Assembly: GCA_041487355.1 (NCBI GenBank)
Contig: JBGPND010000029.1
Location: 1-35,340 of the forward strand
Direction: 5' to 3'
DNA length: 35,340 nt
Source: JAMXLO01 sp041487355
Lineage (GTDB): Bacteria; Pseudomonadota; Alphaproteobacteria; Acetobacterales; Acetobacteraceae
A program made the position numbers and the translations under genes. The notes under the pieces were generated by a model. That model had not been told where the DNA came from and made no database searches. It worked only from the letters and a program-made list of their open reading frames with translations. Every line of letters starts with the position of its first letter. The first letter of the stretch is position 1. Positions 6,366-14,638 of this stretch are shown here, one piece after another.

Positions 6366-6776
6366 TTACGCGTGTCCGGCTGGCAGTTCGGCCAGCTCGA
6401 TCAGCACGTTGCCGGTGGAGGCGGGATCGATGAAAGCGATGCGCGCCCCGCCATGGCCGATGCGGGGCGTTTCATCCCGCAGCTTCACGCCTTTCGCCTT
6501 CAGCTCGGCCAGCGCGCCCTCGATGTCCTCCACCTCGAAGCAGATGTGGAACAGGCCTTCGCCCTTCTCGGCGATCCACTGGTTGACGCCGGAGTCCGGT
6601 GCCTTGCTCTCAAGCAGTTCGATATAAGTCTCGCCGACCGGCAGCATGGCAAGCCGTGTCGTGCCGATCTGCTCCTCGTATTCCAGCGGTATGCCGAACG
6701 TGTTCTGCAGCAGGTCCATCGATTGCTTGAGCGAATTCACCGCAATCGCGATGTGCTCGACGCGCTTGATCTTCAT
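6366..6776 (-). CDS. VOC-family protein, methylmalonyl-CoA epimerase-like
   Basis: A 136-residue two-module vicinal-oxygen-chelate protein. Probable metal ligands are H8 (VEHIAIAV), E53 (TYIELLES), H77 (LFHICFEV) and E127 (VLIELAE), matching the H/Q-E/H/E scheme of methylmalonyl-CoA epimerase. HICFEVEDIEGALAELKAKG and FIDPASTGNVLIEL are typical of that family. It would interconvert (R)- and (S)-methylmalonyl-CoA if it is a true epimerase. No mutase or propionyl-CoA carboxylase is in the window, so another small-molecule role is possible. The start has a strong GAGGAGGGG site. The upstream SDR ends ten bases before this gene, so they are co-transcribed. Confidence 0.83.
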   Translation of the reverse strand: MKIKRVEHIAIAVNSLKQSMDLLQNTFGIPLEYEEQIGTTRLAMLPVGETYIELLESKAPDSGVNQWIAEKGEGLFHICFEVEDIEGALAELKAKGVKLRDETPRIGHGGARIAFIDPASTGNVLIELAELPAGHA

Positions 6777-6786
6777 TGTCCCCTCC

Positions 6787-7533
6787 TCAGGAAATCGTCA
6801 CACCGCTGTCCACCGGATAGACCTGCCCGGTAACCATGCGGGATTCGTCGGACGCGAGAAACAGCGCCATGTTGGCGATATCCGGTGGTTCGATCAGCCC
6901 CAGCAGATGCGAGTTCGCCAGCTTGTCGAGCGCGGCATTGCCCGCCACCAGCTTGCGCACGCGCTCGGTCATCGTGGCGGACGGGGCGATGGCGTTCACC
7001 CGCACGCGCTGCGGCGCGAATTCCACTGCCATGGAGCGGGTCATCGCCGCGACGCCGCCCTTGGCCGCGGTGTAGCAGTCGCGTCCGGCGATGCCCATCA
7101 ACGCGACGTTGGACGACATGTTGATCACCGATCCGCCACCGGACTTGATGAGCTCCGGAATGCCGACGCGGCAGCCCAGGAAGGTGCCGAACAAATCCAG
7201 CCTGATGACGCGCCAGAATTCCTCGATCGGCACTTCCACCACCGTATTGTCCTGCGGCGTCGAGCCGCCGGCGTTGTTGTGCAGGACATGCAGGCCACCG
7301 AATTGCTGCACCGTGGTGCGAACCGCCGCCTGCAGGCTTGCCTCATCGGTCACGTCGGTGCGGATCGCGATTGCGCCGTTGCCGGCCAGATGCGCGGTTT
7401 CCTCGCCGGCCGCGGCATCGATCTCCGCGATCGCCACGCGTGCGCCCTCGCGCGCGAACAGGATGGCGGTGGCGCGCCCGATGCCTGTCCCGGCACCGGT
7501 GATGAATGCCACCTTGCCTGCAAGCCGTGCCAT
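6787..7533 (-). CDS. SDR-family NAD(P)-dependent oxidoreductase
   Basis: A 248-residue classical SDR: TGAGTGIG (12-19) for the dinucleotide, NNAG (86-89), catalytic S140/S141, Y154 and K158 (YTAAK), then RVNAIAPSATMT and FLASDESRMVTGQVYPVDSG. The ATG at 7533 follows GAGGAACTGAG; the frame continues upstream to 7899 but that part is antisense to the VWA gene. The acidic residue after the second strand (AEIDA) suggests NAD. The substrate is unknown. It lies 20 bp after the VWA gene and ten before the VOC gene, so it may be transcribed from the moxR promoter. Confidence 0.9.
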   Translation of the reverse strand: MARLAGKVAFITGAGTGIGRATAILFAREGARVAIAEIDAAAGEETAHLAGNGAIAIRTDVTDEASLQAAVRTTVQQFGGLHVLHNNAGGSTPQDNTVVEVPIEEFWRVIRLDLFGTFLGCRVGIPELIKSGGGSVINMSSNVALMGIAGRDCYTAAKGGVAAMTRSMAVEFAPQRVRVNAIAPSATMTERVRKLVAGNAALDKLANSHLLGLIEPPDIANMALFLASDESRMVTGQVYPVDSGVTIS

Positions 7534-7553
7534 CTCAGTTCCTCCTGCCCAGC

Positions 7554-8732
7554 CTAGTGACTCAGCTCCCGCGCCATCTCGTCGATGCCGTTCACCGTCA
7601 GCGGATACATCCGCCCGCCCATCAGTTCGCTGGTGATGCCGATCGAGCGCACATGCTGCCAACTGTTGCGCGGCGTCGGATTGAGCCACGCTGAGCGGCG
7701 ATAGTGCGACGTCAGCCGCTCCAACCAGACCTTGCCCGGCTCGTCGTTCATGTGTTCGACGCTGCCGCCCGGCATGGTGATTTCGTACGGGCTCATTGCC
7801 GCATCGCCGACGAAGATCAGCTTGTAGTCCGGCCCGTACGTGCGCAGGACATCGAGGGTAGAAATTCTCTCGTCGTGGCGGCGGCGGTTCTTCTTCCACA
7901 CCCGCTCGTACGGGAAGTTGTGGAAGTAGAAATACTCCAGATGCTTGAACTCCGAGCGCGCCGCCGAGAACAACTCCTCCAACAGTCTCACGAAATCGTC
8001 CATCGATCCGCCGATATCCAGGAACAGCAGCACCTTCACCGTGTTGTGCCGCTCCGGCATCATCTTCAAATCCAGCGTCCCGGCATTCTTCGCCGTGGAA
8101 CGGATGGTGTCCGGCAGATCGAGCTCGGTCTCCGCGCCCTGCCGCGCGAAACGGCGCAGCCGCCGCAGCGCCAGCTTCAGATTGCGCGTGCCAAGCTCCA
8201 CCGTGTCATCCAGATCGCGGAATTCGCGTTTCTCCCACACCTTCACCGCGCTGCGATGACGCGACTCATGCTGGCCGATGCGCACGCCCTCGGGGTTATA
8301 GCCGAACGCCCCGAACGGCGAGGTCCCCGCAGTGCCGATCCACTTCGACCCACCCTGGTGCCTGCCCTTCTGTTCCGCCAGCAGCTCCGCCAGCCTCTGC
8401 ATGATCGCCTCGAAGCCGCCCAGCGCCGCGATCTTCGCCATTTCCTCCGGCGTCAGCAGCTTCTCCGCCAGCTTGCGCAGCCATTCCTCGGGAAGCTCGC
8501 GCGGCTGCACACCCTCCGGCGGCTCCAGCCCCTTGAAGCACTGCGCGAACACGCGGTCGAACCGATCGAGATGGCGTTCATCCTTCACCAGCGTCGCGCG
8601 GCTCAGGTAATAGAAGTCGTCCACGCTCCATTCCGCCACGCCGGCCTTCATCGCGCCCAGCAGCGTGAGGTATTCGGTGATCGAGGTCGGCAGTCCCGCC
8701 TGCCGCAGCCCCATGATGAGATGCGCGAACAT
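7554..8732 (-). CDS. VWA domain protein, CoxE/COG3825-like partner of MoxR
   Basis: A 392-residue protein whose C-terminal half (about 230-380) is a von Willebrand A domain. The MIDAS loop is LFLDIGGSMDD (D239 and S243), a DxGxS variant of the usual DxSxS. The downstream LIFVGDAAMSPYE (about 305-317) supplies another loop. The N-terminal half is helical and typical of this family (MFAHLIMGLRQAGLPTSITEYL). Such proteins act with MoxR AAA+ ATPases as metal-dependent assembly factors, for example CoxE with CoxD in CO dehydrogenase maturation. The client here is unknown, since no molybdoenzyme is nearby. It starts seven bases after the moxR stop. Confidence 0.88.
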   Translation of the reverse strand: MFAHLIMGLRQAGLPTSITEYLTLLGAMKAGVAEWSVDDFYYLSRATLVKDERHLDRFDRVFAQCFKGLEPPEGVQPRELPEEWLRKLAEKLLTPEEMAKIAALGGFEAIMQRLAELLAEQKGRHQGGSKWIGTAGTSPFGAFGYNPEGVRIGQHESRHRSAVKVWEKREFRDLDDTVELGTRNLKLALRRLRRFARQGAETELDLPDTIRSTAKNAGTLDLKMMPERHNTVKVLLFLDIGGSMDDFVRLLEELFSAARSEFKHLEYFYFHNFPYERVWKKNRRRHDERISTLDVLRTYGPDYKLIFVGDAAMSPYEITMPGGSVEHMNDEPGKVWLERLTSHYRRSAWLNPTPRNSWQHVRSIGITSELMGGRMYPLTVNGIDEMARELSH

Positions 8733-8739
8733 CGCAGCC

Positions 8740-9585
8740 TCAGTTGTTGCGCCGTGCCAGGAACGCCAGACGCTCGAACAGATGCACGTCCTGCTCGTTC
8801 TTCAGCAGCGCACCGTAGAGCGGCGGGATCACCAGATGCTTCTCGTTGGTGCGCAGCGCATCCGCCGGCAGGTCCTCGACCATCAGCAGCTTCAGCCAGT
8901 CCAGCAGTTCGGCTGTCGTTGGCTTCTTCTTCAGCCCTGGCACTTCCCTGATCTGGAAGAACACGTTCAGCGCGTCGCGCGCCAGATCCCGCCTGATATC
9001 CGGATAATGCGCCTGCACGATCCGCTCCATCGTCTCGCGATCCGGGAAGCGGATATAGTGGAAAAAGCAGCGCCGCAGGAACGCGTCCGGCAGCTCCTTC
9101 TCGTTGTTCGACGTGATGATCACGATCGGCCGATGCCTGGCGATCACCGTCTTGCGCGTCTCGTAGACGAAGAAGCGCATGCGGTCGAGTTCCAGCAGAA
9201 GGTCGTTGGGGAATTCGATGTCCGCCTTGTCGATCTCGTCGATCAGCACGACCACGGGTACGTCCGTCTCGAACGCATCCCACAGCTTCCCGCGCACGAT
9301 GTAGTTGGCGATGTCGTGCACCCGCGGATCGCCGAGCTGCCCGTCGCGCAGACGCGACACCGCGTCGTATTCGTAGAGCCCCTGTTGCGCCTTGGTGGTC
9401 GACTTGATGTGCCACTCGATCAACTCGAGGCCGAGAGCCTGCGCCACCTCGTGGGCCAGCACGGTCTTGCCGGTCCCCGGCTCGCCCTTCACCAGCAACG
9501 GGCGTTGCAACGTCACCGCGGCATTCACCGCCACTTCCAGATCGCGTGAGGCGATATAGCGTTCCGTGCTTCTGAACCCAGCCAC
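8740..9585 (-). CDS. MoxR-family AAA+ ATPase
   Basis: A 281-residue ATPase. Walker A is GEPGTGKT (34-41), Walker B is VVLIDEIDKAD (112-122), sensor 1 is ITSNNEKELPDAFLRRC (N160/N161) with R171/R172 as candidate arginine finger. This is the CoxD/MoxR branch (COG0714) that works with VWA proteins in maturing protein complexes. The start is GTG at 9585, with AAGGAG spaced correctly. It is the first gene of a probable moxR-VWA unit that may extend into the metabolic genes downstream. Confidence 0.93.
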   Translation of the reverse strand: MAGFRSTERYIASRDLEVAVNAAVTLQRPLLVKGEPGTGKTVLAHEVAQALGLELIEWHIKSTTKAQQGLYEYDAVSRLRDGQLGDPRVHDIANYIVRGKLWDAFETDVPVVVLIDEIDKADIEFPNDLLLELDRMRFFVYETRKTVIARHRPIVIITSNNEKELPDAFLRRCFFHYIRFPDRETMERIVQAHYPDIRRDLARDALNVFFQIREVPGLKKKPTTAELLDWLKLLMVEDLPADALRTNEKHLVIPPLYGALLKNEQDVHLFERLAFLARRNN

Positions 9586-9634
9586 TCTCGGCTCCTTCTT
9601 GTCGTCGTATCGGCGCCGAGTGTCGGGCCAGATC

Positions 9635-9658
9635 GGCGGGGCCGCAAGCTGCCCCGCC
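9635..9658 (-). terminator. Candidate hairpin terminator after the ABC binding-protein gene
   Basis: Perfect arms GGCGGGGC (9635-9642) and GCCCCGCC (9651-9658) flank an eight-base loop, 11 bases beyond the stop of the leftward binding-protein gene. No T-tract follows, so it may act as a Rho-assisted terminator or only protect the mRNA end. Confidence 0.5.
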
Positions 9659-9669
9659 GGAGCAGGAGG

Positions 9670-10884
9670 TCAGCCCTTCTTCACCAGCGGGCAGTCACCC
9701 TTTTCCATCGGCCGGAAAGCCTCCTCGCCCGGAATGGTGCGGATCAGCTTGTAATAATCGTACGGGCCCTTCGATTCCGCGGGGGACTTCACCTCGAACA
9801 GATACATGTTGTGCATCTTCCGCCCGTCCGCGCGGATATAGCCTTTGCCGAACAGCGGATCGTCCGTCGGCGTCGCCTTCATCCACGCCATCACCTTGTC
9901 CGCCTGGTCGGTGCCGGTCGCCTTGATCGCATCCAGATAATGCTTCGTCGCCGAATAGTAGCCGGCCTGAATCATCGTGGGCATCTTGCCGTTCATCTTC
10001 GCGGCGAAGCGCTTGGCGAAGGCGCGCGTACCGTCATTCAGATCCCAGTAGAACGCCTCGGTGAGCTGCAGTCCCTGCGCCAGCGGCAGGCCGATACTGT
10101 GCACGTCGGTGATGAACACCAGCAACCCGGCAAGCTTCTGGCCGCCTTTGACGATGCCGAACTCGGCCCCTTGCTTGATCGCATTGATGGTGTCGCCGCC
10201 CGCATTGGCCAAGCCGATGACCTGGGCCTTGGACGCCTGTGCCTGCACCAGATAGGCAGAAAAGTCCGAAGTTCCCAATGGATGCAGGGAATGGCCCGCC
10301 ACGGTGCCGCCATTGGCTGTCACCACGGCGGTTACGTCGCGCTCCAGGGCATGGCCGAAGGCGTAGTCCGCCGTAAGAAAGTACCAGGACTTGCCGCCAG
10401 CCTTCACCACCGCCGAACCAGTGCCGTTGGCCAATGCCACGGTGTCATAAACCCAATGTATCGTGTAGGCATTGCACGCCTTGCCGGTAAGATCGGACGT
10501 GGCCGGATCGGTCGCCAGGTAGATTTTCTTCTTCTCCGCGGCGACCGCGGCGACGGCCAACGAAGACGACGAGGCCGAGGCGCCCAGGATGACGTCGACG
10601 TTCTCGTTGCTGTACCAGCGCCCGGCGATGGATGTGCCGACATCGGCCTTGTTCTGCACATCCGCCTGGACCAGCTCGATCTTCTTGCCGAGCACCGTGC
10701 CGCCGGCATCGTCGATCGCCATCTGGGTCGCCCAAACGGCGCCGGGACCATTGATGTCGGAATACAGGCTCGACATGTCAGTCAGCACACCGATCTTGAC
10801 GACATCGTCCGAGATCTGCGCCACCGCCGGTTGTGCCGCGAGCCCCAATGCCACGGCACCGGCGATCAAGTAATTGCGCACCAC
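9670..10884 (-). CDS. ABC transporter periplasmic binding protein, branched-chain amino acid/urea type (COG0683)
   Basis: A 404-residue type I periplasmic binding protein. The GTG at 10884 has a GGGAG site seven bases upstream and starts a clean signal peptide (VRNYLIAGAVALGLAAQPAVAQ, likely cut after AVA); the longer frame to 10977 would bury it. The mature part begins ISDDVVKIGVLTDMSSLYSDINGPG, as in Leu/Ile/Val or aromatic-compound binding proteins, and includes LGASASSSSLAVAAVAAEKKK, the usual ligand-loop region. No permease or ATPase of this type is in the window, so it is an orphan binding component. It lies 82 bp after the GMC oxidoreductase, and its ligand may be that enzyme's substrate, which is a guess. 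Confidence 0.9.
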   Translation of the reverse strand: MVRNYLIAGAVALGLAAQPAVAQISDDVVKIGVLTDMSSLYSDINGPGAVWATQMAIDDAGGTVLGKKIELVQADVQNKADVGTSIAGRWYSNENVDVILGASASSSSLAVAAVAAEKKKIYLATDPATSDLTGKACNAYTIHWVYDTVALANGTGSAVVKAGGKSWYFLTADYAFGHALERDVTAVVTANGGTVAGHSLHPLGTSDFSAYLVQAQASKAQVIGLANAGGDTINAIKQGAEFGIVKGGQKLAGLLVFITDVHSIGLPLAQGLQLTEAFYWDLNDGTRAFAKRFAAKMNGKMPTMIQAGYYSATKHYLDAIKATGTDQADKVMAWMKATPTDDPLFGKGYIRADGRKMHNMYLFEVKSPAESKGPYDYYKLIRTIPGEEAFRPMEKGDCPLVKKG

Positions 10885-10966
10885 GTTCCGTCTCCCTTCT
10901 TGTCGTTCCTTGCGTGGGCTCCGGCCCACGACCTGTTGTTTACGACCGTTTGCGTCCGTTATCGAG

Positions 10967-12637
10967 TCAGGCCGCAATTCCCTCCACCGGCGCCAGCGGC
11001 GGACGGCCGCGAATCATGTCGGAGGCCTTTTCCGCGATCATCATCGTGGTCGCGTAGGTGTTCGCCGACGGCATGCTCGGCATGATCGATGCATCCGCCA
11101 CGCGCAGACCCTGCATCCCGTGCACACGCAACTGGTCGTCCACCACGGCGGTGGGATCGGTCGCCGGTCCCATCCGCGCGGTGCCGATCAGGTGATAGGA
11201 GGTCGAGCCATACTGCCGCGCGTAGTCCAGGAACTCGTCGTCGCTCCGCACCTGCGGGCCCGGCAGCATGTCGCCATCGAAATACTGCGTCAGCTCCGGC
11301 GTGTGCAGCAGCCGGCGCGCCAGCTTCATGCCGCTGATCAGCACCCGCCGATCCATCGGATCCGCCAGGTAGTTCGGCTGGATGATCGGATCGTCGAACG
11401 GATCGACGGAGCGCGCGCGCACATAGCCGACGCTTTCCGGCCGGTGCTGCCACACACCGCAGGTCATGCCCGGATAGTCGTCGAGCATGCCGACGAAGCC
11501 CTGTTTGTAGCTGGCTGGACTGAACACGCCCTGCAGGTCGGGCTGGTCCATGCTGTCGTCCGACTTCCAGAACCAGTGCACCAGCGACGGGCTCAGCGCC
11601 AGGATGCTGGGCTTTCCCATCGCCCAGCGCACGATCTGCCCGGCCAGTCCAATGCCGCGCGCCAGCTCGTTGATCGTGGTGCTGTTCTTCACCCGCGCGA
11701 CCAGCCGGGCCGAGTAGTGGTCACGGAAGTTCTCGCCAACTCCGGGCAGTTCATGCACCACCGGAACGTCGATCGAAGCCAGCAGCGGACCCGGCCCGAC
11801 GCCGGAAATCTGCAACAGCTTCGCCGTGTTGGCCGTGCCGCAGGACAGGATCACCTCGCGCCGCGCATGCACCACGCGCTGCGTGCGGCGGTCGCGGTCG
11901 TTCACATAACGCACGCCGGTGGCACGCTTGCCGTCGAACAGCACCGCGACGGCGCGCGCATCGGTGCGTATTTCCAGCCGGCCGGTCGCCTTCGCCGGAT
12001 GCAGGAACACGCGCGCGGCGGAATGCCGCCAGCCGCGATGGATCGCACGCTGGAAATAGCCGACGCCTTCCTGGTGATCGCCGCTGTTGTAGTCCTTGCA
12101 GCGCGGAAACCCCATGCCGACCGCGCCGGTGATGAAGGCCTCGCAGATCGGGTGGATCCAGTCGATGTCGGTGACCGGCAGGTTGCCCTCGCGACCGTGG
12201 ATACGGTCATCGGCCAACCCGATTCGCCGCTCGGTCCGTTTGTAATAGGGCAGCATGTCGACGTAGCCCCAGCCGCGATTGCCGCGCTGCGCCCAGCTAT
12301 CGAGATCCGCGCGCTGGCCACGGTTGTAGATCATGCCGTTGATCGAGCTCGACCCACCCAGAGTGCGTCCCTGTGTGGTGGGAATCTGCCGACCGCCACT
12401 ACCCTCCGATGGTTCGGTCTTGAACTGCCAGGTGAAGTTCGGGTTGAACAGCATCTTGATGAAGCCGGCCGGGACGTGGATGTAGGGATGCCGATCAGGC
12501 GGCCCGGCTTCCAGCACGCAGACGGTGGTCCCCGGATCCTCGGTCAGCCGGTTGGCCAGCACAGACCCCGCCGCGCCGCTGCCGACGATGACGTAGTCGA
12601 ACGTATCGCCCGCGTTCGCGCCTTCTTGCGTCGCCAT
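10967..12637 (-). CDS. GMC-family FAD-dependent oxidoreductase (choline/alcohol dehydrogenase-like)
   Basis: A 556-residue GMC flavoprotein. FAD binding is DYVIVGSGAAGSVLANRL (14-31), followed by VCVLEAGP. The GMC signature GRTLGGSSSINGMIYNRG is present. The catalytic pair is H482 in SYHLIGTARMG and N526 in MPSANTYATTMM. It belongs with BetA-like choline and alkanol dehydrogenases, and most such genes in alphaproteobacteria act on various alcohols, so choline should not be assumed. The ATG at 12637 follows a G-rich Shine-Dalgarno-like stretch. It is the first gene of a leftward run and is divergent from the 141-residue unknown gene. Confidence 0.93.
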   Translation of the reverse strand: MATQEGANAGDTFDYVIVGSGAAGSVLANRLTEDPGTTVCVLEAGPPDRHPYIHVPAGFIKMLFNPNFTWQFKTEPSEGSGGRQIPTTQGRTLGGSSSINGMIYNRGQRADLDSWAQRGNRGWGYVDMLPYYKRTERRIGLADDRIHGREGNLPVTDIDWIHPICEAFITGAVGMGFPRCKDYNSGDHQEGVGYFQRAIHRGWRHSAARVFLHPAKATGRLEIRTDARAVAVLFDGKRATGVRYVNDRDRRTQRVVHARREVILSCGTANTAKLLQISGVGPGPLLASIDVPVVHELPGVGENFRDHYSARLVARVKNSTTINELARGIGLAGQIVRWAMGKPSILALSPSLVHWFWKSDDSMDQPDLQGVFSPASYKQGFVGMLDDYPGMTCGVWQHRPESVGYVRARSVDPFDDPIIQPNYLADPMDRRVLISGMKLARRLLHTPELTQYFDGDMLPGPQVRSDDEFLDYARQYGSTSYHLIGTARMGPATDPTAVVDDQLRVHGMQGLRVADASIMPSMPSANTYATTMMIAEKASDMIRGRPPLAPVEGIAA

Positions 12638-12721
12638 TCGACCCCCCTGCCGGTTTGATTGTCGGCCCCGTCCATCCTAAGCTGCGCTCTGATGGCAGTC
12701 CAAGCCGGGCGGGAGGGACAC

Positions 12722-13147
12722 ATGGAGTATATCTGCGACGCTCCCGGTGACAGAAACTGGTTTCGGCTCATGAGCGAGGGCGAGGCGACACTCGAATCCG
12801 AACTCATGCGCCACGCGGTGGAGAAGTATTTCCGCCGCGAATGGGAGAAGGCCACCGAGAGCTACCACCCCCTCACCAGTGTGTTCATCGAGCAGGATAT
12901 CGGCAAGATGGCGCATATCCTGCGCGAGATGCCATTGTTTCTCACGCTGCGCGACGCTGAGGGGACGCCGCTGGTGACTGCCATGCTTCCCCCCGGCGGG
13001 CGTCGCGACCGCTCATTCGGCTCCATCATCGTGGGCCCCGCGAACAGCGATCCCTACAAGCAGCATGCCGATGCGATCGAGGCATTGGCCGATCATTTCG
13101 ACATCCCGCTCGATCGGGCGCATTGTTATCCGTATCGACGGGAATGA
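12722..13147 (+). CDS. Hypothetical protein, 141 residues
   Basis: I do not recognise a family. The ATG at 12722 is four bases after GGGAGGG, a strong ribosome binding site; an upstream TTG at 12659 would add 21 unlikely residues. The protein has no signal peptide or membrane segment. It begins MEYICDAPGDRNWFRLMSEGEA and has a helical, charged stretch (about 22-50), a sheet-like part (LFLTLRDAEGTPLVTAMLPPGG) and ends with DRAHCYPYRRE. Codon use resembles the neighbours. It precedes a cupin gene by 23 bp in the same direction, so the two are probably co-transcribed. Confidence 0.75.
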   Translation: MEYICDAPGDRNWFRLMSEGEATLESELMRHAVEKYFRREWEKATESYHPLTSVFIEQDIGKMAHILREMPLFLTLRDAEGTPLVTAMLPPGGRRDRSFGSIIVGPANSDPYKQHADAIEALADHFDIPLDRAHCYPYRRE

Positions 13148-13170
13148 CCCCAACCCAGGAGATGAACGCG

Positions 13171-13695
13171 ATGGGCTACACGCTGGAACAGTTCGCCGCC
13201 AAGTGTCATGACGCCCTGAAGAGCCAGCCGGGCACCGAGGGGCGCAAGGCGGTCTGCGCCCTGGTGAAGGACGTGCTGAAGAGCAGCGACTTCACCGCCA
13301 AGTACATCCCCGAAGGCACGCCGGAGCGGAAGGTGCTGTACGAAGACCCGGAGCTGGGCTTCACCATCCTGGCGCACGCCTATGTCGGGGCGAAGAACAG
13401 CAAGCCGCACGATCACGGTCCGTCCTGGGCGATCTACGGCCAGGCGGCAGGCGAGACGATCATGACCGACTGGGACTGCCTGGCGCGCCCCACGGAGACC
13501 ACGCCCGGCAAGGCGCGCCATGTGCGCGACTACACGATGAAGCCGGGCGATGCGCATCTGTATGATCCGGGCGTACTGCACTCCCCGCGGCGCGATGGCT
13601 CGACGCGGCTGTTGCGCATCGAGGGCATGAACATGGACCGCGTGAAGCGCCTGCCGTACGAGGCGGTGGATACGCTCAGCCCAGCCGCGGAATGA
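13171..13695 (+). CDS. Cupin-fold protein, putative metal-dependent
   Basis: A 174-residue single-domain cupin. Motif 1 is KPHDHGPSWAIYGQAAGETIM (79-99) with H80, H82 and E95 as likely metal ligands, and motif 2 is PGDAHLYDPGVLHSP with H137. Short bacterial relatives include cysteine-dioxygenase-like and unassigned cupins; I cannot name the substrate. ATG at 13171 is preferred because AGGAG (13157-13161) is nine bases upstream; starts at 13144 and 13162 are in frame but poorly placed. Its last 20 bases overlap the end of the convergent EthD-like gene. It follows the 141-residue unknown gene. Confidence 0.82.
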   Translation: MGYTLEQFAAKCHDALKSQPGTEGRKAVCALVKDVLKSSDFTAKYIPEGTPERKVLYEDPELGFTILAHAYVGAKNSKPHDHGPSWAIYGQAAGETIMTDWDCLARPTETTPGKARHVRDYTMKPGDAHLYDPGVLHSPRRDGSTRLLRIEGMNMDRVKRLPYEAVDTLSPAAE

Positions 13696-14017
13696 TCTGC
13701 TTCTCTTCGACGATGTAGGTCTTGATTCGGCCAATGAACAGCGCGCCGTCGTCGGTCAGCCGCTTCATCTCGGGTGAGGCGGCGGCGCGCGCCAGGGCCG
13801 CCTGATCGTCGTACCAAAGCTCGGCGATGCCATCGACCTCGACGTCGGTCTCCGGAATATCGGGGCGCGTGCGTGTACCGACGATATGCGACTGCACATA
13901 GCGCCGGATGCCCGGCACGGCATGCGCGAGCGGCGCATGGATTTCCAGCCAGTGCTTGACGAACTGCTCGTGGGTGAGCCCGGGCTTCCGGGTCAGCAGA
14001 CCCACCACCTTGATCAT
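13676..14017 (-). CDS. EthD-domain protein (dimeric alpha/beta barrel)
   Basis: A 113-residue protein with the EthD/ferredoxin-like fold: MIKVVGLLTRKPGLTHEQFVKHWLEIHAPLA (1-31) is the diagnostic strand-helix start with H22 and H27. A second helix (DQAALARAAASPEMKRLTDD) and final strand follow. Family members include the EthD factor of ether degradation and small decarboxylases or dehydratases; many are uncharacterised. A GGAG site is seven bases before the ATG. The last 20 bases overlap the cupin gene tail to tail. DUF29 lies 15 bp upstream in the same direction. Confidence 0.86.
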   Translation of the reverse strand: MIKVVGLLTRKPGLTHEQFVKHWLEIHAPLAHAVPGIRRYVQSHIVGTRTRPDIPETDVEVDGIAELWYDDQAALARAAASPEMKRLTDDGALFIGRIKTYIVEEKQIIPRLG

Positions 14018-14032
14018 GGAGGAACTCCCGAT

Positions 14033-14593
14033 TCAGCAGCCGTCGTGGCGACGGCGCGTACGCTTCGCCCTGGAAGGAGGCGAATCTGGCCACCAGTCCC
14101 CAATGACCTCATCCACCGTATAGGAGGCGGTCAGGCGTGCGGCTACCCCCTCCGTCACTTCGCGATGCTGGACCAACGCTCTTGCAGCTAGCTGCACTGC
14201 CCGGCCTCCCTTGCGGGCGATCAGCTCCTCCGCCTCACGGCGCAGCGATGGGCTGTCGCGCAGGATTTCCTCAACCTCGCTTCGAGCCCGCTCAACCGTT
14301 TCCATCCAACCGGCCCGCGGGTCACGAGCCACACTGTGTTGAAGCTTCACCAGGTGTTCGATGATCGTTACGATATGGCTGGCCAGTTCGCGCCGATCCC
14401 TGCGGGCCAACCCTTCGATCTCCTCAGCAAGATTTTCCCAATCCAGCGCCTGCAGGGCACGTCGCAGCTTCGGGTCCCGTAGTTCCGTGTGCTGAATCGC
14501 ATCCCGCGCGGCCCGCAAGGCGTGCGCCTGCGCCAGACCCCAGGCGAAGAAGTCCTGCTCGTACGAGCCGACAGCTTTGATATCGTCGGGCAT
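14033..14593 (-). CDS. DUF29 domain protein
   Basis: A 186-residue DUF29 protein. The family hallmarks are visible: YEQDFFAWGLAQAHALRA (11-28), LDWENLAEEIEGLARRDRRELASHIVTIIEHLVKLQHS (about 50-87) and the C-terminal helix-rich region. The function is unknown. DUF29 proteins are small, helical and common in cyanobacteria and proteobacteria, often in lineage-specific regions. GAGGAA precedes the ATG at a good distance. It is followed by the EthD gene at 15 bp. Confidence 0.88.
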   Translation of the reverse strand: MPDDIKAVGSYEQDFFAWGLAQAHALRAARDAIQHTELRDPKLRRALQALDWENLAEEIEGLARRDRRELASHIVTIIEHLVKLQHSVARDPRAGWMETVERARSEVEEILRDSPSLRREAEELIARKGGRAVQLAARALVQHREVTEGVAARLTASYTVDEVIGDWWPDSPPSRAKRTRRRHDGC

Positions 14594-14638
14594 GGGCCAT
14601 TCCTCTCGGCCGACGGCCGGAGCGGCAGATTAGCAGCC

